The notes beneath the pieces are model-generated. The model had not been told where the DNA came from. It saw only the letters and a program-made list of their open reading frames with translations, and searched no databases. 64,000 nt of DNA from Acanthococcus lagerstroemiae. Lineage: Eukaryota > Arthropoda > Insecta > Hemiptera > Eriococcidae. Made by a program: the position numbers and the translations under genes. The DNA lies in the NCBI GenBank assembly GCA_031841125.1, contig CM063107.1:10774467-10838466 (forward strand), read 5' to 3'. Numbering within the stretch: position 1 is the first letter of the stretch; every line of letters begins with the position of its first letter. Below, piece after piece: positions 1 through 12,252 of this stretch.

Positions 1-2181
1 CCAGGAAACTATGCTTCCACTATTACCAATCCATCATCTCAATGAACTCCATCACAACCATGCTATCCAGTAGTATCAATACTTGTAAATATAAAAGTTA
101 TTTTCGATTTTGCGATCGAAGTTGTACACTCGCACCCACGACGAATGACATTTTGGAACTTCAATTGGTTTTCAAAATTTTTATTTCACCAAATTTGGGA
201 AGTTGATGCTGTTGGTCATAGGGGAGACTATTACCTATGTACAGAAAAAGAAATTATCCCTCTAGCTCAGTTGGTTTCCGAGATGTAGGTGCCAACGCGA
301 ATTTTCATGATCTTCAGAGAATGACCCATGAGCATAAACTTGGATTATCGAAAGTTTGGTTCCTCTATTTATTTTAATTTTCAATAGCGCTATGCGTTCA
401 CTTATACCCTTTATTTCTTTTACGTGAGGTACCTACTGCTCTCTGATGTATAAACCTACTCCCCTGTACCCTACTGTTGACCCAAAATAATAAAAGAAAT
501 TACCATTTCTCCTTTTGGATAAATTTTCCCATTTCCACTTTAGCCTCTCCAACGCATTTTCCAATTCCAAAAATCTCCCCTCGTTCGCTAACCCCCTAGC
601 AATTAAAGAACTGAATTCTCATATTTTCTGTCATTATTTTTGTTTTCTCCATTTTTTCTGTTTTGTGGTTTGGGTGACGGATCTTTGTGGGCTAACAATT
701 CCAAGGTGCCCACTTCCTTGGTTGGGGCTCTATTCCTTTTATGTTATTTCTCCCATCATAAATTTTCTTTTTGGTGCCTACGGCTATACTGTACATGAAA
801 TCAGTATAATCACTTCTTAAGCCATGAAAGGAACCTCTTATCCCGTATATTATAATTTTTTCCCATCTGGTAAAAGAACAAAATGAATTGGAAGGAAAGG
901 GGGCCCGTGGAAATTCCCCCGGGCCCTCTTTTTCTATCTATGAGGCTGTCCTCTTCGGTACTTTCCAGCTGAATAAAGCATAAGAAATCGAATTCGTCTT
1001 TGCAAATTTAGAATCCAGAAGCCTTTGAAAGTTCTGCTACAATTTTGATGAGTTTCAGTCAATCTTCATGATTCTCAACGAGTCTGAGCAGAATCGTGAA
1101 ACATTAGTCTTAATAGTCTTAATGAGGTTTGAAGCGTAACTATCTGTCTCGAAGGCTCATTATCAGTCTTAATGAATCAGAATCAGTGTGACATTCTGAA
1201 TGAATCTAAACAGAGCCCTAACGGGTTTTAATACAGTAGAATTTTTAGGACAGATACCTGCTCCTAACATAAGACCATTTTGCCTTCTCTGTTATACTGG
1301 TTAACGTATTAGCTTATGGCAGATGTAATTCTTTTTCTGTTATATATAATACACAACATGTTCATAAACGTCTCGGTTTACAGAAGGTGATTATGAGTCC
1401 TATTAATCAGTCTTGACAGTCTTGAAAAGTATTAACGAATAACGTAGAGTAGCATACCGCGTTAAAAAATATTTCGAGGGTCTCTTCTGTTGCACTTTAA
1501 GTACAAATGAAAATTTCAGTCGAGCCAAATTATAAGCGATATTACAAATAAGATTATTACTACGGTCGTACTACGTGTATAATAATATGTGTATCCACCA
1601 TCCAGTATACTGCGAAACGCTACTTAAATTTTCATTACTTTTGGGCCGTAAATGACAAACAGAATTATTGCTCTAAATCTATAATAAACTAGTGGGTACA
1701 TGTTTTGAACGCCTGACAGGTCAACACTCGAGGCTCAAGCCTCAAGGTGATAAATTTACGGGACTTTGCACTAAACTGTATTTTTGAATGTACTCGGGAA
1801 TTGCCGGCAGAAAATAGCGTTTACAGTGAAGTAGATGGAAATACGAAAAAATTGTTGTCACCTGAGCGTCTGTTCAGACCTAATGGGACGGGAAAGACAC
1901 AGCTGGGAACTTCTATCCTGTTTCTGGCCTCCACAGAGCAGCCCGGGCATTGAAAATAAGGTAAACTAGAATTTTTTCGCAATTGAATAAAAAAACGAAA
2001 ATTTTTTCGCTTTTTCACTCGCGAATATGTTTTTCGTTATAGGCGAGGGGGGAGCAAATAAAACTTTCCTGAGCTGAATTTTCTCTTCGTCGTTTCGCGT
2101 ATGTTCCTATTTTTAAAATATAAAAGCTTTTCCTAAATTGAGGCAGGTTTCAGAATGTGAAGATTTGATTATAGATTGAGA
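1..2181. other. No gene recognised; AT-rich non-coding DNA
   Basis: The longest open frame here is about 100 codons (515-820, + strand), rich in Phe, Leu and Ser, and matches no family I know. At 1020-1460 there are loosely repeated words of the type agtcttaatgagtc, similar in flavour to 12770-13030, but no clear period. I see no RNA gene or complete mobile element. Confidence 0.5.
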
Positions 2182-2875
2182 GGCTGTCCGCTAGGGTGTC
2201 CCTTATTTTACAAGATTTCGCTAATCGATTAGGTGGGCACTGAAATTGGTTGCAGTTGGCCTAGAAAGTCGCCATAAAAAAATTTAAGCTTAATCTGGGG
2301 TCATTAATCCCTGGCGCTTTGACCTTGAACTTACATATAATACTGCTATTTTACAAAAAAAAAAAAAACGCGGATATTACGGAACATATGAACTTTAGGA
2401 CCAAAATGCATCTAACATAAAATATTTCTTGTTGAATTTTCTACAAAAAGATTCCTCAAAACTTTTTGCTAGAACGAATATTCACCGAGATAATCGCAAA
2501 AATGTGTGAAAGATTCGAGGAACGAGGCTTTTGTTATTTTTCCTTTTAGGTATATCCGATCTTTACTAAGTAGCTACATCGCAGTTATCTAAAGAAATAT
2601 TCATTTTCGAACAAAAATGGAAATAACATAAAATGTCCTTGTTAGATAATATTTACCCAGATAATCACAAAAATGCGTGGAATTTTCGAAGAACATAGGT
2701 TTTTTTGTTTTACGGGTGATCTATTAATGTCAGGTAATGTACACTACACAATATAACTTCAGCCTCTGTCTACTGGAGCAAGGGCCCCAGTTTTCCCCCT
2801 CCCCTACATGGCTATGCCCATGAAAATTTAATGAGCACCAACTATGGAGTAGATCTCGGGATTATGGGTGTACCT

Positions 2876-3719
2876 ATCAGAGCAATGCACAATACGAGTA
2901 TACAATACTCATGTGGTATTTGGTATTGTATCGCTTAAAACAATACCAAATAGTATCGGCTGATACCGAGTATACTCGGTATTGTAGCGACAGGTAGTCG
3001 TTTTCGTGATATGGTATTGACGATAACAAGTATCACTGATAAGGCATCACTACTGCGCCACCTAAAATATAGCGCTAATCATAAAACGATTCCTGACCGA
3101 GTATTACTCGGTATTGTATTGGTGAAACCGACTACCGAGTATCCCGATCGGCAAGTACCGACACTATTTCGACAGTGTCGAATTCTGCTCATTTCGACCG
3201 TCGAATTGTCGAACACTGACCAATCAGAAAGCAGCTTGACTGCACCGCCGGTTGCATTTCTTCGACAGACGTGTCGACATTTCGACAGACATACCGACAT
3301 TTCGACATACCGACATTTCGACAGACCGACATTTCGACGGACATACCGATATTTCGACAGACATACCGATATTTCGATAGACCGACATTTTGACAGACAT
3401 ACCGATATTTCGATATATCGATATTTCGACAGACATACCGATATTTCGATAGACCTACATTTTGACAGACTGATACTTGGTATTGTAGCAACAGGTAGTC
3501 GTTTTCGTTATATATATGGTATCGACGATAACAAAAGTATCACTGATAAGGCATCACTACTGTATCACCTAAAATACAGCGCTAATCATAAAACGGTTCC
3601 TGACCTAGTATTACTCGGTATTGTATTGATGAAACCAACTACCAAGTATGTAATCGGTAGTCGCTCTGCTACAATACAATACCCGAGTACCGATATCGGT
3701 ATAGTGCACTGCTCTGGTA
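2876..3719 (+). mobile_element. Short TIR element, left copy, internally expanded
   Basis: The ends are inverted: atcagagcaatgcacaatac at the left and gtatagtgcactgctctggt at the right. Inside, words such as ggtattgtagcgacaggtag and taaggcatcactactg occur twice, at about 2980-3130 and 3478-3640, with a minisatellite between. This copy is therefore about 525 bp longer than its partner at 4730-5048. A long open frame across it (3011-3736) exists only because the minisatellite period is mostly a multiple of three. No transposase is encoded, so it would be non-autonomous. Confidence 0.75.
3160..3475. repeat. Minisatellite of atttcgacagacataccg type
   Basis: Many degenerate copies of an 18-20 bp unit containing atttcgacagacatacc are present. 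It lies inside the left copy of the TIR element and is absent from the right copy, so it expanded after the two copies separated. On translation it gives a repetitive Arg/His/Asp/Ile/Tyr protein, which I regard as an artefact. Confidence 0.85.
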
Positions 3720-3893
3720 CCTTGTATCAACAATAGTCAACAATATAGCATTGTGCTGCTACGGAACAGTTATATGTTCTCAGAATTAAGGGTCATCGTT
3801 TCCTATGGGCAAATCGATGTTTCCTATTGTTGATATACATTATATCTCAAGTGCACCATACCAAGTCTTCAACGGAATCATAGAATGATGCTT

Positions 3894-3983
3894 AAGACTC
3901 AATAAAAACAGTTTTTAAGACTCAATAAAAACAGTTTTTAAGACTCAATAAAAACAGTTTTTAAGACTCAATAAAAACAGTTT
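3894..3983. repeat. 23-bp tandem repeat, about four copies
   Basis: The unit begins aagactcaataaaaacag and is followed by a run of T. Three complete copies start at 3894, 3917 and 3940, and a nearly complete fourth ends near 3983. The mirrored position in the other arm (4509-4533) has a single diverged copy, so the expansion is confined to the left arm. Confidence 0.9.
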
Positions 3984-4729
3984 GTTAACCCTAAATCGCA
4001 GTCTGATTTTCTTCAGTCATTGAATTAGGAATCAGTTATGACTCATGGATACCTAGTTAATGTTTCAATTTTAGGCTCTTCCACAAATTTTTTATCACTA
4101 GGGTCAGACCAACGTCCTACCTCATGTAAATACAAATTTTACCAATCGCAAACACTTCTGCATGTGTCTGTCTTCACCCCTTGAACAAAGAGATGAAGAA
4201 AAACATGTGTAGAAGTGGTTACATTGCTCGTGTAAGTACGAAAATATAAGTACTTGAAAAGTGCCAGTTTTTGCTAAGGACATTATAATAAACATTAGGT
4301 ATGCTCAACCTGGATGGACGCATGTAGAAGTGTTTTTGCGGTTGTTAAAAGCTTGTATTTGCAAGATGTAGGACTGTTAGTCTGACCTTAGTGATAAAAA
4401 ATTTGCGGAAGCGCGTAAAATTGAAACGTTAACTAGGTATCCATGAGCCATAACTGATCCCAAATTCAATGATTGAAGAAAGACAAACTTTGCGATCTAG
4501 GGTTAACAAACTGTTTTTATTGTGTCTTGAGCATTCTAAGATTTCGTTGAAGACTTGGTATGATGGACTTGAGATGATGTACAATCAATGATAGGAAACA
4601 GCCATTTGATCATATGAAAGAACCTGAATTCTGAGAACACGTGACTGTTCCTTAACAGCTCTATGTCATACTTCATGTACTTATTGTCGATATTAATCAA
4701 GCATAATCCCAGGTCTACTCTATAGTAGG

Positions 4730-5048
4730 TACCAGAGCAGTGCACAATACAAGTATATACTCATGTGGTATTCGGTATCATATCACTTAAAACGATACCG
4801 AATAGTATTGGCCAATACCGAGTATACCTACTCGGTATTGTAGCGACAGGTAGTCGTTTTTGTGATATGGTATTGACGATAACAAGTATCACTGATAAGG
4901 CATCACTACTGCACCACCTAAAATACAGCGCTAATCATAAAACGATTCCTGACCAAGTATTACTCGGTATCGTATCGGTGAAACGGACTACGCTCTCCAA
5001 CGATACGATACCCGAGTACCAATCTTGGTATCGTGCACTGCTCTGGTA
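4730..5048 (+). mobile_element. Short TIR element, right copy
   Basis: The ends are taccagagcagtgcacaata and the inverted counterpart cgtgcactgctctggta. The interior is collinear with 2876-3170, including taaggcatcactactg and gcgctaatcataaaacg. It sits at the mirror position of the left copy within palindrome A, yet reads in the same direction rather than inverted. No coding capacity is seen. Confidence 0.8.
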
Positions 5049-5762
5049 GGTACCCAACAATCTGCCATGGGTGTAGCAAGGTGAGGAAGGGGGAAAATTG
5101 GGGCGCTTACCCCAGTAAACAGAGACTGAAGTTATATTGTAGTGTGCATTACCCGACATTAATAGATATTTCAGTCGTAAAATAATAAAAAAACATATGT
5201 TTCCGAAAATTCCACGCATTTTTGCGATTATCTCAATAAATATGTTTTCTAAAGAAGTGTTGTGTAGAACTTTTTTATAGGAAATTTAACAAGGACATTT
5301 TATGTTATTTGCATTTGGGTCCTAAAGTGAATATTTTTTTAGATAACGGCGATTTAGCTAGTAAGGATCAGTTATAAAATGAAAAATTACAAAAGATTCC
5401 TCGAAACTTTCACACATTGTTGCGATTATCGCGGTATTATGCGTTCTAGTGAAAAGTTTTATGGATTCTTTTTTATAGAAAATACATATATCAGGGAACA
5501 TTTTATGTGATATGCATTTTGGTTCAGAAGTTGATACCTACGTTCCAAGATATTATCGTTTTTTCGTTTGTTTGTTTGTTTTTTGTTGTAAAATCTCAGT
5601 ATTATGCATAACTTTTCAAAGTTAAAGCGCCGTGGGTTGATGACTTCAGATTGAGCTCAAATTTTTTATGCCAAATTTTTAGGTACATTGGAATAAATTT
5701 CAGTGCGAACCTAATAGATTGGCGAAAACTTGTAACATAAGGGATACCCTACTGTCCACAGC

Positions 5763-6051
5763 CAGGAGCGAAACTAGAGGAGGCTGTGGGGGATTGACCC
5801 CCCTCAATAATTTGGTATTTGGAAAATTTTGAAACTCCTCATCTGATTTTTTAATTTTTCATGAATGTATGTTTGTTTGTTGTTGTTGGTTTTTCAATTA
5901 AAAAATATTTCTATTAAAAAATCGGCGTATTTTTAATTTTTTTTTAAATATTAATTTTGTCGGCGACTTTGTATGTAGTTTAAAGAAAATATATCTATCG
6001 GAGAATTTTCCTTCTCCACCTCCCCAAACTGAAAATTAAATTTCGTTTTTG
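5763..6051 (+). mobile_element. hAT-like MITE, family CAGGAGCGAAACT, copy 1
   Basis: It starts caggagcgaaactagagg and ends near tttcgtttttg. The interior shares aataatttg, ggaaaattttgaaact, a tttgtttgttt tract and an aaaaaatcggc block with 7833-8104 in the same order. It begins exactly at the outer end of palindrome A. No target duplication could be defined. Confidence 0.6.
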
Positions 6052-6546
6052 AAAATGGAGTACCCCCTGGACTCGTGTCAGAGACTCACAGTCAAAAGCC
6101 GAAGGTTTTCAGCTGAGTATCGAATGTTATCTGAAAGGTTGATACAAAGCTGAAGTGTGGAAGGCATTTCGAAAAGCTGAAAGTCGGTAGCAAATGTTGA
6201 ATTTCGAATTTCAATGACTATTTTGTTTTGTTTGACCTAGAGCCTGATATTTGAGCAAGTTGAAGATTTTTATTAAAATATAAAAATTAAAAGCAAAAGA
6301 CTTATTTTCCAATGTCACAAGCTGCATCCGATAGCAAATGTTCTATTGTTTGATTTACGAGCTTTAGTCCTGGTGAATAAATTATAGGAGAGTTATTCTT
6401 CGAAAATGTTGATATTTCAGTCCCCAGCAGTTGTCTCACAAGCTATTAATGATACGGGATTTTTTTTTCGATAGATATGACCCAATTCTACTTTTTCCAT
6501 CTTTCAGAAGAAAATTTGATCCACTTTTAGTGGCTCAAAATTGTGA

Positions 6547-6760
6547 GGTCTGGCTGACCGAGCAGATAGCGCGTTAGTCTTAGAATCCCTAGGTCCTGGG
6601 TTTCAGCCCACGTTGCAACTCGCCAGAATTTTCGACTTCAGCCCGAAGGGAAGAGGTCTAAGACAGCCCTAAAAGCCTCCCCGACGTCTCTGAAGTAATG
6701 TTCGAAAGAGCGGATTCCAGGACTCGGGTGGAAAGCAAATTAGAAAAAGACTAACAGATC
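6547..6760 (+). mobile_element. tRNA-derived SINE, + strand copy
   Basis: It begins ggtctggctgaccgagcaga (degraded A box), followed by a B-box-like ggtcctgggtttcagccc. The body contains gcctccccgacgtctctgaa and a 3' part ending in gcaaattagaaaaaga. The same body occurs in reverse orientation at 15810-16033, and its last 40 bp or so recur inside both arms of palindrome C. Pol III promoter boxes inside the element are the defining SINE trait; here the A box looks damaged. Confidence 0.8.
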
Positions 6761-6784
6761 GAAATTGGACGAAATATGATAAAA

Positions 6785-7365
6785 TGTCCGTCGGCATGGC
6801 TGTCCCTCGAACAATTTTTATTTATTTTTTTTATTTTTTCATTTTCAATCTGTATTTAGAACAAACCGAAAACGTAGGTACTACTTCAAAGTTCAAATGG
6901 ATGAAGGAATCACAAGGTAACATTGAAATCGCATCCTCACAGGTGGGGGTCAATATGGCCAGCTTTAAAAATTGTCCCTTGACTTTTTGTCCATCGGCAT
7001 GGCTCTCTTTCAACCAATCCCAAAACAGGAGTTTCAATAATTTTTCGTCGCAGTTAATGATCAAATTGTATATTCTTATCAGAGCAATACGGTCCGCTTA
7101 CCAAATCCTAGATTTTTGTGAGGAGACTCGTACATTCGCCTATTATTGTCTAAAATTAAGAATTTTGAAAAAAAAAAAGTGATGGTCATGTTTATGCAAC
7201 GATGGACGTTCATCATCTGAAAATAATTACATCTAATTAATGGATTAGAATGCCTTGATCTACTCTCAATATAATTTTTTGTTTTGGAATCTACTAATCG
7301 ACGGCAGAACACTTGTTCGCTATTGTCTTGCGACATGGACTTTTTAAAGTGTCCTTCGGCATGGC
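6785..7365. repeat. Three dispersed copies of a 16-bp word tgtcc(N)tcggcatggc
   Basis: The word occurs in direct orientation at 6785-6800, 6988-7003 and 7350-7365, each time preceded by a T- or A-rich stretch. Spacing is irregular (203 and 362 bp). It may be the remnant of a tandem repeat or of several related insertions. The open frames at 6784-7182 (+) and 6831-7064 (-) overlap it and show no recognisable domain. Confidence 0.45.
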
Positions 7366-7832
7366 ATTCATCATTTTGATTGCTCTGCCAAAATACAGAA
7401 TCCCCTCACCGTCGGCCCAATATAATCAGTATGTTACAAAGAACGACTCTTAACGACTCCCATCAAAAAAAGTTCAAGCATCCCCTACTTTTCTCTATGA
7501 AAAAACATACCTGAAATATCAGCATTTTTGAAGAATTACACACGAGGAAAATTTAGTCTGGAACAAAAATCAAAGCTCCATGTGTTTTTTCCATAAGAAT
7601 GAAAGGGAGCTTGTGGCACGGATTCCTCTAATCCGAGTGACTTGAAACTTCGTAGGTTTCTTTATTTAGTACACGAATCAGAGGAAATTAAAAAAAAAAA
7701 AAAAAAAAGTAAAGGAAGTTGTGTGTTTCGCGCTCAAATATCTAACATCCTTCCACCTTACCCTCCCAGATTAGGGTATGCTCATGTGCGCAAGTGTTAG
7801 TGCTTGAGAAATAAGGTTCCAATCTACATTTG

Positions 7833-8104
7833 CAGTGACTAACCTATGGCGGGGTGGGGGTGTTAGACACCCCCAATAATTTGTCAGTCGGAAAATTTTG
7901 AAACTTTTCATTTGAATTTTTCATTTTCTAAGAACGTTTGTAAGTTTGTTTGTTTTTCTTTCAATTAAGAAATATTTTGATAAAAAATCGGCAAATTTTC
8001 AAATTAAAAAAAAATTGTTTGCGAATTTTTAGTTTAAAAAAATATTTGTTGGCAAATTTTCTTTCTCCCCCCCCCTCCAAGCTGAAAGTCAAGTTTCGTC
8101 TCTG
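7833..8104 (+). mobile_element. hAT-like MITE, family CAGGAGCGAAACT, copy 2
   Basis: It is collinear with 5763-6051. The right end, agtttcgtctctg in inverted form, matches the left end of copy 1. Its left end is more diverged (cagtgactaacct). No matching 8-bp flanks were seen, so insertion boundaries are approximate. Confidence 0.55.
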
Positions 8105-8112
8105 TCCACAGC

Positions 8113-9815
8113 TTGAGACAAATTAGTAATTTATTTCGGGTATAATTAACTGATATACAAAGCGAATATTACGCTTCCAATCATCCACTTTTTCTTTAAT
8201 TTATTACAATTAGTTTGCCTCCAGCGATATTTTCTGGTATCAGTGCTTCCACAGAAACATTATTTGTCAAATGCGTAAATAATGGCAAACAGTGAGAAAT
8301 CAAAGATAGAGAGGAAAACCTTTGTAGTGAAGACATCCGCTTTTCACTGTTCTAAAAAAATTAATTTTTTATTGACAAATAAATCTGATGAGGTCCCAAA
8401 AGAGGATTCTGTACGAGAGATTTTGACGCCTCACTTGTTATTTTTAGCTCTGGACACCATAATTTCACCTACATACGTCATTATAATATAATCACCCCTT
8501 TTGTGAACTGAACTCCTACTTTAAATTTTTCGTGCAACCCTGACTCGTTTTCCTGTCGGGTATTTCGTCACTAATTCATGTCAGCTGTCATGTTACCTGC
8601 ATGCTGTACTTGACCTCATTCAGTCAATATATGAAAAAGCAGGAAACACGGAGAACGGCGAGATTTTCGCGAAAAGGTTAGACACAGAATCATACAACAA
8701 CGAAAGCTGGTAGCTTATTGCTTAAAAGAAAGTTACTGTACCTTTTTTTTTCTTTTCGGGATGCGAGTTTAGCCGAGTGCTCGCTTGATGCAGACGTATT
8801 TTTTATTGCGAAATTCGGCGAAATGGGAAAAAAGCCAAGCTAAAAGATCGCTCTCTACATTTTAGAATTTAATTTGGAATAGACCGTACAAGAGAATTTT
8901 TCATTTCCATCCAGGTTCTTTTCCTTTCGAGGAAGATTAATCATCTTGGCCCATTTTAATTAATTAAGAATTCGATATAGTGTGTATAGAAGTCGACATC
9001 AGTGGTAGGAATTGGAAAGGTCGGGGCGAACATAGTTTTAGAAATGAGTCGACGAGTTGGAAGGATTCGACCAATGTGTGTTACAGATTACTTCACCGTC
9101 GGATCAACAGATACTATATAACTTTTGGAAGCCTATTAATCAGTATAAAGGCTTTCATTTTACACGCATTTGAAAAAAGTGAAAAACTTTTGTTAACAAA
9201 CAGCGGTCGAGGAAGTAAGTTGAAAAATACAGCGGTAGATAAAATCCATACAGTACATTTTATGGCCTTTCCAGCCCCCGCCCCGTCCCTCAACGAAGTA
9301 ATACAATTTCGAGCTTGTCTTTATCATTCATATCAGAGTGTCGTATCGAAATGAGTCTTCAGTTTTTTAGAGTGAGGGAGGTGCGCCGAATTTGCCCGCC
9401 ACAATATTTCAAAGTTACCTACTACCAAAATTCTGTCGTTAATAAAGAAAGAATGCAACTTGTTGCATACTGTCCTTAAGATCCTTCTCTCAACTATCGA
9501 GCTAGGACTTCTTGCAGTTGAGATTTTTATGCGTTTGAGAACACAAATTTGAGAAACTCCAATTCATACAAGGCTACTTCAAGATTTCTGTACTAGTATC
9601 CCTGGTGTACTTGCCTAAAATCATACACTGAAGATGTTTTTTTCAGAAGTGTTACACTTACGTCCATTTTTTGCGTTTTCGTGACAAGAATAGTGTCTGA
9701 TAGTACTTTTCACGAGGAATACGATGGTAACACTGGTTTCTCCTGATTCGCGCTCATTCTATTCAAAAAAAGCATTTCAAAATGAATCCATATGTAAGAA
9801 TGTTATGAGTTCCCG
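8113..9815. other. No gene recognised
   Basis: AT-rich unique-looking sequence. Open frames at 8282-8491 and 8980-9354 are short, start without context and resemble no known family. Nothing repetitive or RNA-like was identified by eye. Confidence 0.45.
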
Positions 9816-9820
9816 GGTTT

Positions 9821-10230
9821 GCAGCATATCATATCGCCAGCAGCACAGTGCCCAACTTTTGGTTTTTTAGTTATATCTTTTGAAGGGATGACACACAAGT
9901 TTTGTTCTTGGTCACACGAAAGTATACAATTGATAAACAATTTTTTGGGGTATACTGCATCCTCGAATCCAAAAAATTTTCTCACCCCTATTCAGGGTTG
10001 AGGAGGATGGGAGTAGTTTTAGTTTTGTGAAGATCGACACAAAAATATACAATTAGAACACAATTATTTGAGCTCATTTGCAGGTTGGTCCACCTAATCT
10101 CGTTATTTGTGCAGCATGTCACCAGCAGCGCATTGCCCTACTTTTGGTTTTTTGGTTATATCTTAGGAAGGGATGACACACGAATTTTGTAATTGGTCAC
10201 ACAAAAATACACAAATGGTACACCATTTTT
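9821..10230. repeat. Direct repeat of about 120 bp, two copies 290 bp apart
   Basis: The segments starting gcagcatatcatatcgccag (9821) and gcagcatgtcaccagcagcg (10111) share in order cttttggtttttt, gttatatctt, gggatgacacac and ggtcacac. A third, inverted trace of the first word (tgctgctggtgaca) lies near 10267, hinting that 10111-10280 might be a TIR element. The open frames over these copies are not conserved between them. Confidence 0.65.
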
Positions 10231-10752
10231 CTGTGTAAGTTTCATCCACATCCGTTGTATATGTGCTGCTGGTGACACGGAGCTTTGGGAGCTGGATTTT
10301 TCAGTAGGCAGGTGAGGTGATTGGCTAGAGAGGCAATTTTTTTTTGGGGGGGGAGGGGGAGGGATGACAAAATTCGACGACAAAAAAAGTCGCCACGGTA
10401 CGGGTAAGGTTGGCGAATAGAAATTTGTCGCCGAACTATTTTTGCTTAGAGGCGAGGGAGATGTCTGTTTCACGATCAAAACATTTCCTGATATGATCAT
10501 TCTTTTTTACAACAATCAACTTCGTAGTACCTCCCTCCCTCTTCCACCCGATGCTAAGAACAGAGGTCAAGGGCTGCAAAAATAATTTTACCTACACCCG
10601 GAAAAATAATAAATCCGGTCCTGTGAGAAAGATTCCAATTTTCCCAATTGAAATATGTTAACTCGCTCTCTGAAAAATGATCGAAATTATGAAGATACAG
10701 TTTTTTGAATTTATCCGATTGAGGAGTCGATTTTGATTATTAAAATTTGGAG

Positions 10753-12037
10753 ATCATATGCAGGGACGTACCGGAGAGTTTTCCGGGGGGGGGGGGGACT
10801 GTGAAAATCCCAACTGGCTCAACTCAGAATTCCCAAAAGTATCAAAGTAAGTAAACCTCGCAAGTAGCGAGGTAGTAAGAGGGTGTTTGCTATATTCTCT
10901 GTTGCTGTCTGCTTATACGGAAATTTTACTGCATTCATTGACTAGCTGATAAGTGAAATTCCATAAAATGAGCTTTCTGCTAGCTTCATTTTTAAAAGGT
11001 GTTGTTCAGGGATGCGGAAGCCGAACGATACAGCTTCCGCTTCCGGCTTCTAGCCTCCAATTCTCATCTAGCTTCTTGCTTTTAGCTTCCAGCCTCGGTA
11101 TAAATTTCTAACTTCCCATTTTTCTCGGCTTCCGGCTTCTAGCTTCCTGCTTCCAGCTTTTTTTACTTATTCTCGCCATTTCACTTTCACTATAACCTAT
11201 TTTTATTTCTCTCTCTCTTTTTCTTCTACTTTTTTAGATAAAATACTTACAAAACAATTTTCATAAAATTGTAAGACCCGACCGGAACGCTACTAGCTTT
11301 TAACTCATTTAGCTTCCAACTTCTGGCTTCTCAAAATTGTCCTAAAACTGCAAAAACTTCCGGCTGACTTCCAGCTACCGGCTTCTCCGCATCCCTGGTG
11401 TTGTGACGCTAATTTCTTACACGGGTACTGATAAAACAAAACCAAATTTGAAATGTTGAAGCTTTGAAGCGAATATTCAAACACAGTACCAACGTCTATG
11501 CGATAAAACAAATATACGCCAAAATGAGAATCCTTTATTTTCATCTTTCCAATGTGCATTCGTAACCAAGAGAATAATATACTACTCATAATAGTAGACC
11601 GACTTACCGATAGATGGCAGCAGTTGACGGAGAACGTGTAAAGAGATCGTATTCTAACATGAAACATGATCTGTAAGCAATTCACTCGTATTTAAAGAAA
11701 AATTATGAAAATTCGATTGCAATAGAGTGCTAGCAGCCCTCGGGCGGGCAAACACCCTGATAAAACCTTTCTGGACTTGGATTTTTCCTACTGACTCAAC
11801 TCAAAATTCCCAAGTATCAAAGCAAAAGAAGAAAAACCGTTTGACTTGTTGGGTTTTCTTAACTTCTCAACTCAATTCCCAAGTATCAAAGCAGAAAAAA
11901 AACTTTCATCTTGGTGGATTTTTCCAACTCACCTGACTGAAATGGTAAATTTTCCCAACTGTTTAGTGAAAAATTCCTACAGGGGGAAATATAAGTTTCC
12001 CTCCTACCCCTCCTATCGGTACGTCCCTGATCTTATG
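10753..12037. mobile_element. hAT-like element, family CAGGGACGTACC, with target duplication
   Basis: The element proper is 10761-12029. TIRs are cagggacgtaccgg and the inverted tatcggtacgtccctg. The flanks atcatatg (10753-10760) and atcttatg (12030-12037) are a 7-of-8 match, the 8-bp duplication expected of hAT transposition. Inside are repeated blocks containing aattcccaagtatcaaagc in phase with actggctcaactca-like words. It encodes no transposase and is interrupted by a second hAT-like MITE at 11007-11397. Related copies lie at 20390-20583 and 62315-62714. Confidence 0.8.
10999..11405. mobile_element. hAT-like MITE nested in the previous element
   Basis: The element proper is 11007-11397. 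Left end is cagggatgcggaagcc and right end ggcttctccgcatccctg. The flanks gtgttgtt and gtgttgtg match at 7 of 8 positions. The interior is built of agcttccggcttctagc-like words on both sides of an AT-rich core. A relative lies at 57725-58204. Confidence 0.85.
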
Positions 12038-12252
12038 TTTACTTAAAGATCTTCAAAATCCATCAATCAAACTATTCCCTTTCTCATTTACTCTTTTTCT
12101 AAACAAGACTCATTTCCATTCTTCAGTGACTTATTTGGACACCGTTAAGACTCTTTTAAAATGTGTCAAGCAGTCACTGGTTCCTAGAGAGAGGGGAAGG
12201 TTATCAAATCTTCAGGTTTCAACCACTCAAAATCTTACCCATTTGCCTGTCC

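Larger units (their letters stand above)
2182..5763. repeat. Palindrome A: long imperfect inverted repeat
   Basis: The outer arms at about 2182-2870 and 5050-5763 are reverse complements over their whole length. Both outer ends share an agggtgtccctta / agggtatccctta block next to ggctgt. The inner arms at about 3740-4160 and 4320-4730 are also reverse complements, for example the blocks around the words ttaactaggtatccatgag and tagttaatg. I judge identity to be around 75-85 percent, so the structure is old. Between outer and inner arms each side carries the same short TIR element (2876-3719 and 4730-5048). No transposase is visible. It may be a fold-back transposon or an inverted duplication. 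Confidence 0.85.

Noticed and set aside
3011..3736. 241-codon open frame, the second longest in the window
   Set aside because: It consists of minisatellite translated in one frame plus duplicated non-coding blocks; both strands are open there and the mirrored element copy has no such frame.
6784..7182. 132-codon frame starting with a hydrophobic stretch
   Set aside because: The hydrophobic start reflects a T-rich tract; no domain, and the frame ends in a poly(A)-coded Lys run.
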